A stretch of DNA of 64,000 nucleotides from Arthrobacter citreus (GCA_013200995.1 CP053688.1:1798001-1862000); one strand, 5' to 3'; positions 18,452 to 28,129 are shown, counted from the first letter of the stretch. Program-made: numbers and translations. Notes: generated by a model not told the origin, from the letters alone.

Positions 18452-19180
18452 TTAAGAAGTGTGCCAACCGCCGTTTACTCCAAGAATTTGACCAGTTATA
18501 TAGGAAGATTGTTCGGAAATTAGGAAATTTACCGTATTGGCGATTTCACTTGGTAGTGCTAATCTACTCATCGGTATTTCATTTGCAATTTCGATTAAAT
18601 CAGTTTCAGTAAATGAATTTAACATATTCGTTTTTACTGCACCTGGAGCGACTGCATTTACTTTTATATTGCTTGGCCCTAATTCTTTTGCTAGAGCCAT
18701 TACATATGCATTTTGAGCACCTTTAGTTGTTGAGTATAGCACTTCACAAGATGCACCGATTTGACCCCATATAGAAGAAACTACAACAATACTTCCAGAT
18801 TTTTTCGCCACCATATTTGGAAGAAAATAATTGACTACTTTTATCAAGCTTTTAATATGTAATTGAGTTAATTGATCTATTTCTTGATCACTTACATCAT
18901 TAATTAGTCCGTAAATCGAAAATCCAGACGCATAAACAATTGAATCAATCTGATCAACAATTTGTGACGTTAAAACATCAACACCATTTTTCTCTGATAA
19001 ATCCGCTTGAACTAATTGGCATTTTAATTCATGCTCTCTAGCTAGTTCTAGGATTTCGTTAAGTGGCTCTTTCTTACTGTTAAAGTGGACAACTAAATCA
19101 TGTTTTTCGTTTATTAATTTTTTTGAAATAGCCAAGCCTATGTCTCCACTAGCTCCTATTACTAATATTCTTTTTCTCAT
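18452..19180 (-). CDS. ymfI: Short-chain dehydrogenase YmfI (EF-P 5-aminopentanol modification)
   Basis: 242 residues, starting at MRKRILVIGASG because GGAG lies 6 nt upstream; 14 extra upstream codons are not supported. SDR motifs: VIGASGDIGLAIS (NADP-binding), VVSSIWGQIG with the catalytic Ser, YSTTKG (Y-x-x-x-K), and NAVAPGAVKT. In B. subtilis YmfI reduces the 5-aminopentanone on EF-P Lys32 to 5-aminopentanol, the active form for swarming. Neighbours ymfH and ymfF belong to the same functional group in Bacillus annotation. Confidence 0.93.
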   Translation of the reverse strand: MRKRILVIGASGDIGLAISKKLINEKHDLVVHFNSKKEPLNEILELAREHELKCQLVQADLSEKNGVDVLTSQIVDQIDSIVYASGFSIYGLINDVSDQEIDQLTQLHIKSLIKVVNYFLPNMVAKKSGSIVVVSSIWGQIGASCEVLYSTTKGAQNAYVMALAKELGPSNIKVNAVAPGAVKTNMLNSFTETDLIEIANEIPMSRLALPSEIANTVNFLISEQSSYITGQILGVNGGWHTS

Positions 19181-19337
19181 ACTAATCTCCATATTAAAGG
19201 CAGATTTAAGGGGTTTAGACATTATTAGGGATATGTTACGACAAAGAATCTATTTATTACGCATATTATGTACTAAATATACATTTATTATCTTAATATA
19301 CCCTTAAATCTGCTTATTTAGTTTTTTCCCCATTTTA

Positions 19338-19367
19338 AATAAAAAGCACCCTAATAAGGATGCTTTT
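19338..19367 (-). terminator. Intrinsic terminator after ymfH
   Basis: Stem AAGCACCC with GGATGCTT (one G-U pair) and TTTTTATTT on the minus strand. Confidence 0.75.
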
Positions 19368-19383
19368 CGTGATCAAAACTCAT

Positions 19384-20667
19384 TTAATGCGGAAGAACGA
19401 AAAATTCGCTCATATAGTCATCATTAATTAGATGACTTGCACTTGCTTTTAAATCCTCTATCGAGATCGATTGTAACACAGATACTATGTCAAATAAATG
19501 CATATCTAAAAATGCGTATCTTGTAAATTGATTCGCTATATATTCTGGAGAATTTAATGAACGTAAAAATCCTCCAATTTTCTTTTTAACTACCCGGTCA
19601 ACAATTTCTTTTTCCCAGTCATGGTTTTTAGTGTCTAATAAGACTTCTTTTATTTTTTCAGAAAGTTTCTCAGGTGAAGTTGAATCTCCACCAATAATTG
19701 CGAATGCAAAACCATTTTCGGCAGAGTAATCATATGAAAACGAATCATCTATTAAACCATCTTCATACATTTGTTGATAAGTATTTGAACCTTTTCCGAA
19801 TAAATAATCTAGTAGGATGGAAATAGATAATTCATGTTTTAGTAATTCGCTTCCACCTTTAGGTGCAGAAAAGTCCTTTATTCCAACGAGTACTTTCGAT
19901 GATTGGACATTCATATGTAATACTTTTTTCTTTTCTGCAGATTCAGGAGTTTCCTCTGGGAAAAATCTCTTAATTTCATTAGCATCTTTAAAAGTCTTTT
20001 TATTTTGATTATCTCTAATTAAGTTCATTGTTTCTTCAGGATTTACTGGACCAACAACAAAGAATAACATATTGCTTGGATGATAAAATGTTTCGTAACA
20101 AGTGTATAATAATTCTTTATTAATTTTTGATATTGATTCAACCGTACCAGCAATATCAGTTCTAACTGGATGTTTACCATATAAATTAGCAATCATCCCA
20201 AAGTACTGTCTCCAATCAGGATTATCTTCGTACATTTTAATTTCTTGACCAATGATTCCTTTTTCTTTTTCAACACTTTGATCAGAAAAATAAGGTTCTT
20301 GAACAAAATCAATTAATGTTATTAAATTCTGTTCTACATTATTCGTAGCTGAAAATAAGTAAGCTGTTCGCGTGAAACTCGTAAATGCATTTGAAGAAGC
20401 ACCTTGTTTGCTAAAAACCTGGAATACATCTCCATCTTTCTTTTCAAACAATTTATGCTCTAAAAAATGAGCAATTCCATCTGGTACAACCAATTTTTCA
20501 TCTTTTCCTAATGGAATAAACTCAGAATCAATTGAACCATATTTAGTAGTAAAGGTCGCATATGTTTTGTTGTAACCCTGCTTTGGAAGAATATATACTT
20601 TTAATCCGTTCTCAAGCTCTTCGAAATAAAGAGTTTCATTCAATTGTTCAAAATACTTTTTTTCCAT
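19384..20667 (-). CDS. ymfH: M16-family zinc protease YmfH (EF-P modification-associated YfmH family)
   Basis: 427 residues. The inverted zinc motif HxxEH is intact in GIAHFLEHKLFEKK near residues 67-71, with a downstream Glu in EKGIIGQEIKMYEDNP, so this is the catalytic-type subunit. Its partner ymfF lies directly upstream and overlaps by one base (TAATG), the usual layout for paired active/inactive M16B subunits. In Bacillus these proteins are annotated with 5-aminopentanol modification of EF-P; the peptide or protein they cleave is unknown. Confidence 0.9.
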   Translation of the reverse strand: MEKKYFEQLNETLYFEELENGLKVYILPKQGYNKTYATFTTKYGSIDSEFIPLGKDEKLVVPDGIAHFLEHKLFEKKDGDVFQVFSKQGASSNAFTSFTRTAYLFSATNNVEQNLITLIDFVQEPYFSDQSVEKEKGIIGQEIKMYEDNPDWRQYFGMIANLYGKHPVRTDIAGTVESISKINKELLYTCYETFYHPSNMLFFVVGPVNPEETMNLIRDNQNKKTFKDANEIKRFFPEETPESAEKKKVLHMNVQSSKVLVGIKDFSAPKGGSELLKHELSISILLDYLFGKGSNTYQQMYEDGLIDDSFSYDYSAENGFAFAIIGGDSTSPEKLSEKIKEVLLDTKNHDWEKEIVDRVVKKKIGGFLRSLNSPEYIANQFTRYAFLDMHLFDIVSVLQSISIEDLKASASHLINDDYMSEFFVLPH

Positions 20668-21944
20668 TATTCTCCCTCCTGACCTTTTAAGAAATAAGTT
20701 GTATGCAGCTTTATTTTATTAGCCACAGCTACCATTTCATCTTTTGTAACTTTTTCAATTGCAGGAATCCAGTCTTCAATCGGACGTTCGTTACCTGCAG
20801 CTTGATCATTGAATAAAGTTTCAATTATTCCATAAGCCGTGTCCATACTTTCTAATAAGCTATTTTTGATAACTAGTTTTGTCTGATCAATTTCTGCTTC
20901 TGTGAAATTTCCTTTTTTCATTTCTTCAAGCTGCTCAGCAATGATTGTCGTTGCTTTTTCAAAGTTTTCAGATGCAATACCCGACATTACCATTAAGATT
21001 GATTTATGGCTTTCAAAACGCGAAGCAGCATAGTATGCTAAACTGTTTTTTTCTCGTACATTGATAAATAATTTTGAATGTGAGTATCCTCCAAAAAGCC
21101 CATTAAACACTTGAAGTGCAAAATAGTCTGGGTCTTTGATGGAAATTTCAGTTGTATAACCAATGTGTAGCTTAGCCTGATTCAATTTTTGCTCTTCAAT
21201 TACTTCATTAGGTGAACTAATTGGAGTTGCTTTTACAGTATCAACAGTGACTTTCTCACTTGTAGTATTTCGGAAGTTTTCTTCAACCAATTGTTTACAT
21301 TGATCAAATTCAACATCACCAACAACATAAAGATCAATTAAATCTTGCTGCAGGGCTTTTTCATAATATTTATAAAGAGATTCAGCTGTAATTGAATTAA
21401 CATCCTCAGTTTTTCCATTTGCAAGTAACGCATATGGCTCATCCTTAAACATTTCTTCTACTAGTCGTTGATTTGCAAATTTCAATTTATCATCGTTAAT
21501 CGACTGGATTCGTTGTATTTGCGTTCTTTTTTGAGTTTCAACATGTTTAGCTGAAAATGCACCATTTTCTAAAAATGGATTTTGCCATATTGACGCTATA
21601 AGCGAAAGTGCTTCATTTAATAAAGAGCTTTGATTTGAAAGGTATTTTTCATTTGCAACATCAATTGTAAACGACATGACATGATAATCACCTTTTTTTG
21701 AAACGTCTACAAAGAAGGTTGCACCGTATAATTCTTCTAATTTTCTTCTAATTTCACCATTAGTAGGAAGATCTTTCGTACCACTTTGTAATACATAAGG
21801 TAAAATTCCACGGTACGATACTGTATCTTCTTCAAGTTTTCCACGTACTTTTAGTGTAATCGAATTTGTTTTAAATTTTTCTGTCGTAACCACATGTAGT
21901 TTAATGCCATTAATATCACTGTTTTTGTATTGTAACAAATTCAA
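20667..21944 (-). CDS. ymfF: M16-family protein YmfF, non-catalytic partner of YmfH
   Basis: 425 residues of M16 fold. The zinc motif is lost: the place expected to read HxxEH reads GILPYVLQSGTKD, so it cannot bind zinc there. The C-terminal half keeps the R/Y-type substrate region (NVREKNSLAYYAASRFESH). It is expected to form a heterodimer with YmfH. AAGGAGGG precedes the ATG. Confidence 0.9.
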   Translation of the reverse strand: MNLLQYKNSDINGIKLHVVTTEKFKTNSITLKVRGKLEEDTVSYRGILPYVLQSGTKDLPTNGEIRRKLEELYGATFFVDVSKKGDYHVMSFTIDVANEKYLSNQSSLLNEALSLIASIWQNPFLENGAFSAKHVETQKRTQIQRIQSINDDKLKFANQRLVEEMFKDEPYALLANGKTEDVNSITAESLYKYYEKALQQDLIDLYVVGDVEFDQCKQLVEENFRNTTSEKVTVDTVKATPISSPNEVIEEQKLNQAKLHIGYTTEISIKDPDYFALQVFNGLFGGYSHSKLFINVREKNSLAYYAASRFESHKSILMVMSGIASENFEKATTIIAEQLEEMKKGNFTEAEIDQTKLVIKNSLLESMDTAYGIIETLFNDQAAGNERPIEDWIPAIEKVTKDEMVAVANKIKLHTTYFLKGQEGE

Positions 21945-22123
21945 ATTTAACCCTCCTTAGTCAATTATTATTTACTCATATTTATTTCCAATATCTTCAT
22001 TGTATCTCTAATTTTACCAAAATAAAACCTACTGCTTAGTTTACCCAAAATATTTATTTCAAATAAAAAAGAAAGTAGTACCTCCTTTTAAACCATTTTT
22101 TAAAGAATTTAATCTAAACTGAC

Positions 22124-22160
22124 TAAAAAAAAGCCTCCTATATATAATATAGGAAGCTTC
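22124..22160 (-). terminator. Intrinsic terminator of the nucleoside ABC importer operon
   Basis: Stem AAGCCTCCTATA with TATAGGAAGCTT (22131-22159) followed on the minus strand by seven T. Confidence 0.88.
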
Positions 22161-22174
22161 TAAGAAAATATTAT

Positions 22175-23122
22175 TTATCGTTTACCTTTTTCATAAGCAA
22201 CACCAACAGATTTTGGTGCTTGTGAAGATTTTGAGAATATTACTAGCGCAATTAAAGTTACTACGTATGGGAATAGCTTTAATGCCAATGGTGGTATATG
22301 AGCCAAACTTGGAATAACTTGAGATACATTGGCAATTGTTGTAGCTACACCAAAGAATAATGTTGCAGCTAAAATTCCAAGTGGTTTCCATTGTCCAAAA
22401 ATTAATGCCGCAATCGCTAAGAAACCAAGACCTGCTACACTTCCTGTAAATTCGCCAGAGTATGTTACTAAGATAATAGCTCCACCTAATCCAGAAAATG
22501 CACCTGAAATAATTACACCTAAATAACGAACACGGTATACATTAATACCCGCTGCATCAGCTGCTTGAGGATATTCACCACACGCACGTAGACGTAAACC
22601 AAGACGAGTTTTATAAAGTACAAATGTGCTAATTAATAAAATCGCAATTACTAACCATGTTGTCGAATACGTATTTTTGAAGAATAAATCTCCAAGTATC
22701 GGAATGTCTTTTAATAATGGAATATCTGTACGAGTAATACCATTAATACTGATATTACCTGATCCAGTTATATTTCTAGCTAAGAAAATCGTTAAAGCAC
22801 CAGCAATCATATTGATTGCAATACCACTAATTACTTGATCAGCATGTAAATTAATACTTGCGAATGCATGTAATAGTGAAAATAAAGCACCTGCAAGAAC
22901 TGCAACTAGAATCCCTACCCAGATTACCCATGTTTCTCCTTGATGAGTTTCTTGAAGTTTAGAAATTGTTAAGGCACTTGAAAAACCTCCGACAACCATT
23001 AATCCCTCTAAACCGATATTTACGACACCGCTTCGCTCAGAAAATAAACCACCTAATGCTACGATTAATAATGGAATCGTATAGGCAATTGCATATGGGA
23101 AAATTTGTATAATTAAATCCAT
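22175..23122 (-). CDS. nupQ: Nucleoside ABC transporter permease (NupQ/YufQ family)
   Basis: 315 residues with about 8-9 membrane segments, member of the BPD-transporter-2 permease family that carries purine nucleosides (guanosine in B. subtilis NupNOPQ). Recognisable blocks: LGGLFSERSGVVNIGLEGLM near residues 24-43 and GINVYRVRYLGVIISGAFSG. Three bases follow the stop of the upstream permease gene, so both are in one operon with the ATPase and the lipoprotein. Confidence 0.9.
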   Translation of the reverse strand: MDLIIQIFPYAIAYTIPLLIVALGGLFSERSGVVNIGLEGLMVVGGFSSALTISKLQETHQGETWVIWVGILVAVLAGALFSLLHAFASINLHADQVISGIAINMIAGALTIFLARNITGSGNISINGITRTDIPLLKDIPILGDLFFKNTYSTTWLVIAILLISTFVLYKTRLGLRLRACGEYPQAADAAGINVYRVRYLGVIISGAFSGLGGAIILVTYSGEFTGSVAGLGFLAIAALIFGQWKPLGILAATLFFGVATTIANVSQVIPSLAHIPPLALKLFPYVVTLIALVIFSKSSQAPKSVGVAYEKGKR

Positions 23123-23125
23123 GCC

Positions 23126-24193
23126 TTATTTCACCTTCTCTCCTACATTGCTGTCCTTGTACTTGCGTGATTTAGTTATTCGATCAATAACTTTTTTAAT
23201 TAAAATACTCGTTGCAGAGAAATAGATAATGATTGCAATAATAACATCAGCGATATCTGGTGGAATTGAAGTCATTGCACTCATAAAACCTTTACCAGAA
23301 TACAAGATTCCAAAGAATATTGCTGAGAAAAATACTCCAATTGGCGTATTCATTCCTAAAAGTGCTACTGCAATTCCATCGAATCCTTCAGTAGGTAAAA
23401 CACCAATTTGAATTAATGAAGAGTTACCAGCGAATTGAACTACACCAGCTAAACCAGCCAGTCCACCTGAGATCATCATTGATAAAATAACATTTCTGTT
23501 TACAGAAATCCCTGCATATTCAGCTGCACTACGGTTATAACCTACAGCTTTTAATTCATAACCTAATACTGTGCGGTTAATGATAAATGAAATAACGATT
23601 ACCATAATAACTGCAACAAATAACCCGAAGTTTATATATGAATCTCCAAATAAACTAGATAAAAATGGCATTTTTAGAGTAGCAGAGTCTGCAAGCATTT
23701 TTGACTCAGTTTCTGTACTACCTTTAAAATATTGTGGAACTAAATAATAAACAGTCCAATAAGCAATCCAGTTCATCATAATTGTTGAAACTACTTCATG
23801 AACATTAAATCTTGCCTTTAATAATCCTGGAATAAATGCCCAAGTTGCACCTGCGATAAATGCTACAATAACCATCAAGGGAACTAAGATTAGTGTAGGT
23901 AAATCAACAGTTAAACCTACTGCAGAAGCACAAAACCCTGCAAAAAGCATTTGACCAGCTGCACCAATATTAAATAAACCTGTTCTAAATGCAAATGCAA
24001 CAGAAAGTCCAGTTAAAATTAACGGAGTAGCAGTTGCTAATGTATTACCAATACGCTCCGGATCCTTTAATCCACCTTGGAATAAATAAGTAAATCCTTC
24101 TACTGGATCACTACCCGTAACAAAAATTAAGATTGCTCCAGCTATTAATCCTAATAAAATGGCAATTAGAGAAATGATTCCTCCTTTTTTCAT
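23126..24193 (-). CDS. nupP: Nucleoside ABC transporter permease (NupP/YufP family)
   Basis: 355 residues, polytopic, with the family block AFRTGLFNIGAAGQMLFAGF near residue 70 and the cytoplasmic EAA-like loop YAGISVNRNVILSMMISGGL. Overlaps the upstream ATPase gene by 4 bp. It is longer than its partner, as in the B. subtilis pair. Confidence 0.9.
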   Translation of the reverse strand: MKKGGIISLIAILLGLIAGAILIFVTGSDPVEGFTYLFQGGLKDPERIGNTLATATPLILTGLSVAFAFRTGLFNIGAAGQMLFAGFCASAVGLTVDLPTLILVPLMVIVAFIAGATWAFIPGLLKARFNVHEVVSTIMMNWIAYWTVYYLVPQYFKGSTETESKMLADSATLKMPFLSSLFGDSYINFGLFVAVIMVIVISFIINRTVLGYELKAVGYNRSAAEYAGISVNRNVILSMMISGGLAGLAGVVQFAGNSSLIQIGVLPTEGFDGIAVALLGMNTPIGVFFSAIFFGILYSGKGFMSAMTSIPPDIADVIIAIIIYFSATSILIKKVIDRITKSRKYKDSNVGEKVK

Positions 24194-25713
24194 GCCCCTT
24201 CACCTCTCCTTATACCAGCCATCATTAATCCTAATTCATCTTCATTCGTTTCTTTAGCATTAACAATATCAATGATTTCACCAGCATTTACAATTGCAAT
24301 GCGGTCAGATAAATTAAGAACCTCTTCAAGCTCTAACGAGATTAGTAGAACAGCTTTTCCACTATCTCTTTGCTCTATTAATCTCTTATGAATATATTCA
24401 ATCGAACCTACATCCAATCCACGTGTTGGCTGACACGCAATTAACAATTCTGGTTTAAGTTCAATTTCACGACCAATGATTGCTTTTTGCTGATTCCCAC
24501 CAGACATAGATTCAACAACCGTTTTCGCACCTTCACCAGATCGCACATCAAATTCTTCAATAATTTTTTTGGCATGTTTAGCTATTGCCGCCTTGTCTAA
24601 TACGCCATATTTAGAAAATGGTTCTTGATTATAAATCTCTAAAACTACATTTTCTTCAATTGTATATTCAAGAACAAGTCCTCTTTTTTGACGGTCCTCA
24701 GGAATATGAGCGATACCACTATGAATTCTCTGACGAATACTATCCTTTGTAATATCTTTGCCTTTTAGTAGAATAGAACCTTCTTCAATCGGTCTTAATC
24801 CAGTTATTGCCTCAACAAGTTCAGATTGTCCATTCCCTTCAACTCCGGCAATACCAACGATTTCACCTGCACGTACTTGTAGAGAAGCATTTTTTAAACC
24901 TAAAACTTTTTTATTATTTTTAACACTTAAATTATTAACATCTAGTACAACTTCGCCAGGTTTTGAATCTTCTTTCTCTACCTTGAAAGACACCTGACGT
25001 CCGACCATCATAGAGGCCATTTCAGATTCAGAAGTTTGTTTAACATCAACTGTACCAATGTATTTTCCGTGACGAATAACTGTACATTGATCAGCAACAG
25101 CTTTGATTTCTTTTAATTTATGTGTGATGATAATGATTGATTTACCTTCATTAATTAAATTTTTAATGATTTTCATTAAATCTTGAATCTCTTGTGGAGT
25201 AAGTACCGCTGTTGGTTCGTCTAATATTAATACTTCTGCATTACGGTATAATGTTTTTAAAATCTCAACCCTTTGCTGCATCCCTACAGAGATATCTTCA
25301 ATCTTTGCATATGGATCAACATTTAAGCCATAAGTTTTAGAAAGCTCTTCAATACGCTTTGCAGCTGTCTTAATATCGACTACTAACCCTTTTTTTGGCT
25401 CAAGACCAAGAATAATATTTTCAGTTACTGTAAAGTTTGAAACTAATTTAAAATGTTGATGAACCATTCCAATTCCTAGTTCATTTGCAACATTTGGGTT
25501 TGCGATTTTAACTTCTTTACCCTTGACCTTTATAATCCCTTTTTCAGGTGTGTACATTCCAAAAAGGACGGACATTAAAGTTGATTTCCCTGCTCCGTTT
25601 TCGCCTAATAAAGCATGAACTTCCCCTTTTTTTAATCGTAGTGTAATATTATCGTTCGCTATAATGCCAGGAAACTCTTTTGTTATATTTAGCATCTCCA
25701 CTACATATTCCAT
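24190..25713 (-). CDS. nupO: Nucleoside ABC transporter ATP-binding protein (NupO/YufO family, two ABC domains)
   Basis: 507 residues with two ABC domains. The first has Walker A LLGENGAGKSTLMS, signature-like SVGMQQRVEILK and Walker B LILDEPTAVLT. In the second the Walker A region is degenerate (GVEGNGQSELVEAI) and Walker B reads LLIACQPTRGLD, the typical asymmetric pattern of this carbohydrate/nucleoside class. It lies between bmpA and the permeases. Confidence 0.93.
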   Translation of the reverse strand: MEYVVEMLNITKEFPGIIANDNITLRLKKGEVHALLGENGAGKSTLMSVLFGMYTPEKGIIKVKGKEVKIANPNVANELGIGMVHQHFKLVSNFTVTENIILGLEPKKGLVVDIKTAAKRIEELSKTYGLNVDPYAKIEDISVGMQQRVEILKTLYRNAEVLILDEPTAVLTPQEIQDLMKIIKNLINEGKSIIIITHKLKEIKAVADQCTVIRHGKYIGTVDVKQTSESEMASMMVGRQVSFKVEKEDSKPGEVVLDVNNLSVKNNKKVLGLKNASLQVRAGEIVGIAGVEGNGQSELVEAITGLRPIEEGSILLKGKDITKDSIRQRIHSGIAHIPEDRQKRGLVLEYTIEENVVLEIYNQEPFSKYGVLDKAAIAKHAKKIIEEFDVRSGEGAKTVVESMSGGNQQKAIIGREIELKPELLIACQPTRGLDVGSIEYIHKRLIEQRDSGKAVLLISLELEEVLNLSDRIAIVNAGEIIDIVNAKETNEDELGLMMAGIRRGEGA

Positions 25714-25830
25714 AATTTTCCTCCTTGTATATTACGAAGTCATTTATTTTCAAAGTTTTACTTGATTTCGGAATATTTTTCATAATTTTTTATTTTTAGG
25801 GAGGTTTTTTCTCACTCACCCGAAACTCAC

Positions 25831-25883
25831 GCCCTAATCAATTGGAAGCTTCACCAATAAAAGTGCTTACAATTGATTAAGGC
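25831..25883 (-). repeat. Strong intra-operon hairpin A between bmpA and nupO
   Basis: GCCCTAATCAATTG (25831-25844) pairs with CAATTGATTAAGGC on the far side (25870-25883), continued by AAGCTT/AAGTGCTT. No T run follows. It is likely an mRNA stability, processing or partial-termination element that keeps the lipoprotein message more abundant than the transporter message. Confidence 0.55.
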
Positions 25884-25907
25884 ATGAAAATTCAAAATCA
25901 TTTATAG

Positions 25908-25956
25908 GGTAGAAGAAGCATATAAAGGGATTCTCCTTTCCTATGCTTCTTCTGCC
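25908..25956 (-). repeat. Strong intra-operon hairpin B between bmpA and nupO
   Basis: GGTAGAAGAAGCATA (25908-25922) pairs with TATGCTTCTTCTGCC (25942-25956) with one mismatch, and the inner AAGG/CCTT extends it. It lies 25 bp after the bmpA stop. There is no T run, so simple intrinsic termination is unlikely; partial termination or 3'-end protection of bmpA is plausible. Confidence 0.6.
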
Positions 25957-25980
25957 AATTATTAAAAAGAAATTTACTAA

Positions 25981-27084
25981 TTACTTAATTAAACTTCCTC
26001 TTTCACTTGCAACTACGATTTCACCAGACTTAATTTTGTTAAATACATCGTTAACTGTTGTTAATGTATCAGAGCTTAAGTTTGGATTTTCTTTTGGTAA
26101 ACCAATACCGTCATTTTTTGCATCATAAGTTAAAGTTTGTCCACCAGGGAATTTTTTATCTTTTTCAGCTTTTACCATATCAGAAGCTGCTTTAGCTACA
26201 CCTTTCATAGCTGAAGTTAAGATTACTGATTTGTTATCTTTATAAATACCATCAGCGTATTGATCTACGTCAACACCAACAACCCATACTTCTTTACCAC
26301 TAGCAACTCTGTTTTTAGCTTCAGTAATAGCACCTTGTCCTACTCCACCTGCTGCAGAGAAGATCGCTTTAACGCCACGGTCATACATTTGAGCTGCAAT
26401 TTGTTGACCTGCTGCTTTGTCTGTAAAGCTTCCAGAATATACTACGTTATTAGCTTTTAAAGAAATGCTTGTTCCAAGTTTTTCATTTGCATATTTAACA
26501 CCTTGTTGGAATCCCCAGTTATATTTTTGAACTGCAGGAATTTCCATACCACCGATAAATCCAACATCACCAGTTTTTAATTGAACTGCTGTTGCAATAC
26601 CAGCTAGGTAACCAGCTTCTTGCTCTGCGAAGAAAATTGAAACCGAGTTCTTTTTAACATCCGGTGTCATATCTTTAGCTGAGTGTGGAGTACCATCGAT
26701 AATTACAAATTTGTCATTTTTATATTTATCTTGCGCTTTATAAATTGCTGTTTCGAATTTAAAACCTGGAGTAACGATAAATTTAAAGCCCGCGTCATTT
26801 AGGTTACCGATTTCTTTTAAGTAATCCGCTTCAGTTTCTCCAGCAGGTTTCAAGTATTTAGTATCATTCTTAAGATTGAAACCTAATTCTTTAGCTCCTG
26901 CTTGGATTCCTTCCCAAGTACCTTGGTTAAATGATTTATCATCAATTGTACCCGAGTCAGTTACCATACCTACTTTAAATGCGCCTTTTGCGTCTTTTGT
27001 ATCTCCACCTTTTCCACAAGCACCTAAAATTGTACCTGCTGCTAAGGCCATTGAAAGAACAAGACCAGCTTTTTTCATCTTCAT
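25981..27084 (-). CDS. nupN: BMP-family nucleoside-binding lipoprotein (NupN type)
   Basis: 367 residues. A lipoprotein signal is clear: MKMKKAG, a hydrophobic stretch, and the lipobox LGAC with Cys23 as the lipidated residue. The mature part is a Bmp/PnrA purine-nucleoside receptor (KVGMVTDSGTIDDKSFNQGT, VTPGFKFETAIYKAQ, GDVGFIGGMEIPAVQKY). It is first in an operon with nupO, nupP and nupQ and lies directly after the divergently spaced but co-directional GntR gene. Ligand inferred from family. Confidence 0.93.
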   Translation of the reverse strand: MKMKKAGLVLSMALAAGTILGACGKGGDTKDAKGAFKVGMVTDSGTIDDKSFNQGTWEGIQAGAKELGFNLKNDTKYLKPAGETEADYLKEIGNLNDAGFKFIVTPGFKFETAIYKAQDKYKNDKFVIIDGTPHSAKDMTPDVKKNSVSIFFAEQEAGYLAGIATAVQLKTGDVGFIGGMEIPAVQKYNWGFQQGVKYANEKLGTSISLKANNVVYSGSFTDKAAGQQIAAQMYDRGVKAIFSAAGGVGQGAITEAKNRVASGKEVWVVGVDVDQYADGIYKDNKSVILTSAMKGVAKAASDMVKAEKDKKFPGGQTLTYDAKNDGIGLPKENPNLSSDTLTTVNDVFNKIKSGEIVVASERGSLIK

Positions 27085-27249
27085 AAAAATTTTGCCCCCT
27101 TAAATTTTTATTTACATTTGTACTAGCTTGGTATATAATCGTTAGCTTAACGATCCACCTCCCTAATAATTTTTAATGAAATTTCTGACAATATTATTTA
27201 CAAACCAGCCAAAACTTATTTTTCGTAAACATAATTTTGGCTATACAGT

Positions 27250-27975
27250 TTAATTTCTCTTTCTTAAAACATTAAAACTGAACTGATCCGCTCTGAAGTA
27301 ATTATAAGAATGTAAAACTGCACGGTTTAAGTCATCAAAATGTAACTGTTCGATTAATAATAATGAAACATCTGGTTCACACTGTAACAAAGGGGATACT
27401 TTATCGTGGTATCCTATTGGCTCAATTCTTGCACTAGAGTATTCGATAGTTCGACCAGTTTCTTTTTGGATGAATGAAAAAAATGAATGATCTTCGTATG
27501 ATGGAACCTGTTTAAAATAATTTGTTGGTAATTTATCAATGCAGTAAACTACAGGTTCTCCATTAGCTGTTCGAATTCTTTCAACTACATGCATGCGATC
27601 ATCTTCGGTAATTGTGAAGCTTTTTAAATCTTCCTTTGTAGGAACTAATAGTTTAGAAGTTAAGAAGATTGTACCAGGCGTTTTACCAGCATCAATAATC
27701 ATTTCTGAGACACTACTTAATTGTTCAATACCTGTCCTAAAAATCGGTTTCGGTTTAACAAACGTCCCTACTCCGTGTCTTCTAACTAAAATATTTTCTT
27801 CTTCTAAAACTCTTAATGCTTCTCTTAATGTTGCTCTACTGACTCCAAAAATTTTCGATAACTCATACTCTGATGGTAACTTATGATGTGGTAAATAAAT
27901 ACCATTCTCAATATCTTGTTTTATGCGATCCATCACTTGAAGATAAAGCAATCTGGTATCGGTTTTAATCTTCAT
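27250..27975 (-). CDS. ymfC: GntR-family (HutC subfamily) transcriptional regulator YmfC
   Basis: 241 residues. N-terminal winged helix of GntR type (LYLQVMDRIKQDIENGIYLP, LSKIFGVSRATLREALRVLE) and a C-terminal UTRA ligand-binding domain (from ~80). In Bacillus it sits beside spoIIIE. Here it precedes a nucleoside importer, so a role in controlling that importer and itself is likely. A repeated motif directly after its promoter is a candidate autoregulatory operator. Confidence 0.9.
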   Translation of the reverse strand: MKIKTDTRLLYLQVMDRIKQDIENGIYLPHHKLPSEYELSKIFGVSRATLREALRVLEEENILVRRHGVGTFVKPKPIFRTGIEQLSSVSEMIIDAGKTPGTIFLTSKLLVPTKEDLKSFTITEDDRMHVVERIRTANGEPVVYCIDKLPTNYFKQVPSYEDHSFFSFIQKETGRTIEYSSARIEPIGYHDKVSPLLQCEPDVSLLLIEQLHFDDLNRAVLHSYNYFRADQFSFNVLRKRN

Positions 27976-27999
27976 TTCCCATCCCCCAAACTTCGGATT

Positions 28000-28026
28000 T
28001 CAGACATCAGTTGTTAGACATCTGTC
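28000..28026 (-). promoter_or_regulatory. Candidate GntR operator in the ymfC leader
   Basis: On the minus strand the segment contains AGATGTCTAAC followed by TGATGTCTG, two copies of GATGTCT about 13 nt apart. It begins about 16 nt downstream of the -10 and upstream of the ribosome binding site, a position that suits autorepression. Identity as operator is inferred. Confidence 0.45.
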
Positions 28027-28041
28027 GTATAATCCTTCTTT

Positions 28042-28070
28042 ACTATACTGTTATTTTTTACTCATTTCAA
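28042..28070 (-). promoter_or_regulatory. Sigma-A promoter of ymfC
   Basis: TTGAAA (28065-28070), 17-nt spacer, TATAGT (28042-28047) on the minus strand, about 70 nt upstream of the start codon. Confidence 0.7.
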
Positions 28071-28129
28071 CACTTTTTTGAAAACGCTTTATTTTTTATT
28101 TCGTTAATACAACTTTTGACTCGATTAAA

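Noticed and set aside
20667..21944. ymfF as a damaged protease because the HxxEH motif is missing
   Set aside because: Loss of the motif in one of two paired M16B subunits is normal; the frame is intact and full length.
27085..27249. Purine riboswitch before the nucleoside-binding lipoprotein gene
   Set aside because: The conserved purine-riboswitch loops and P1 pairing are absent; only a short ATCGTTA inverted repeat is seen.
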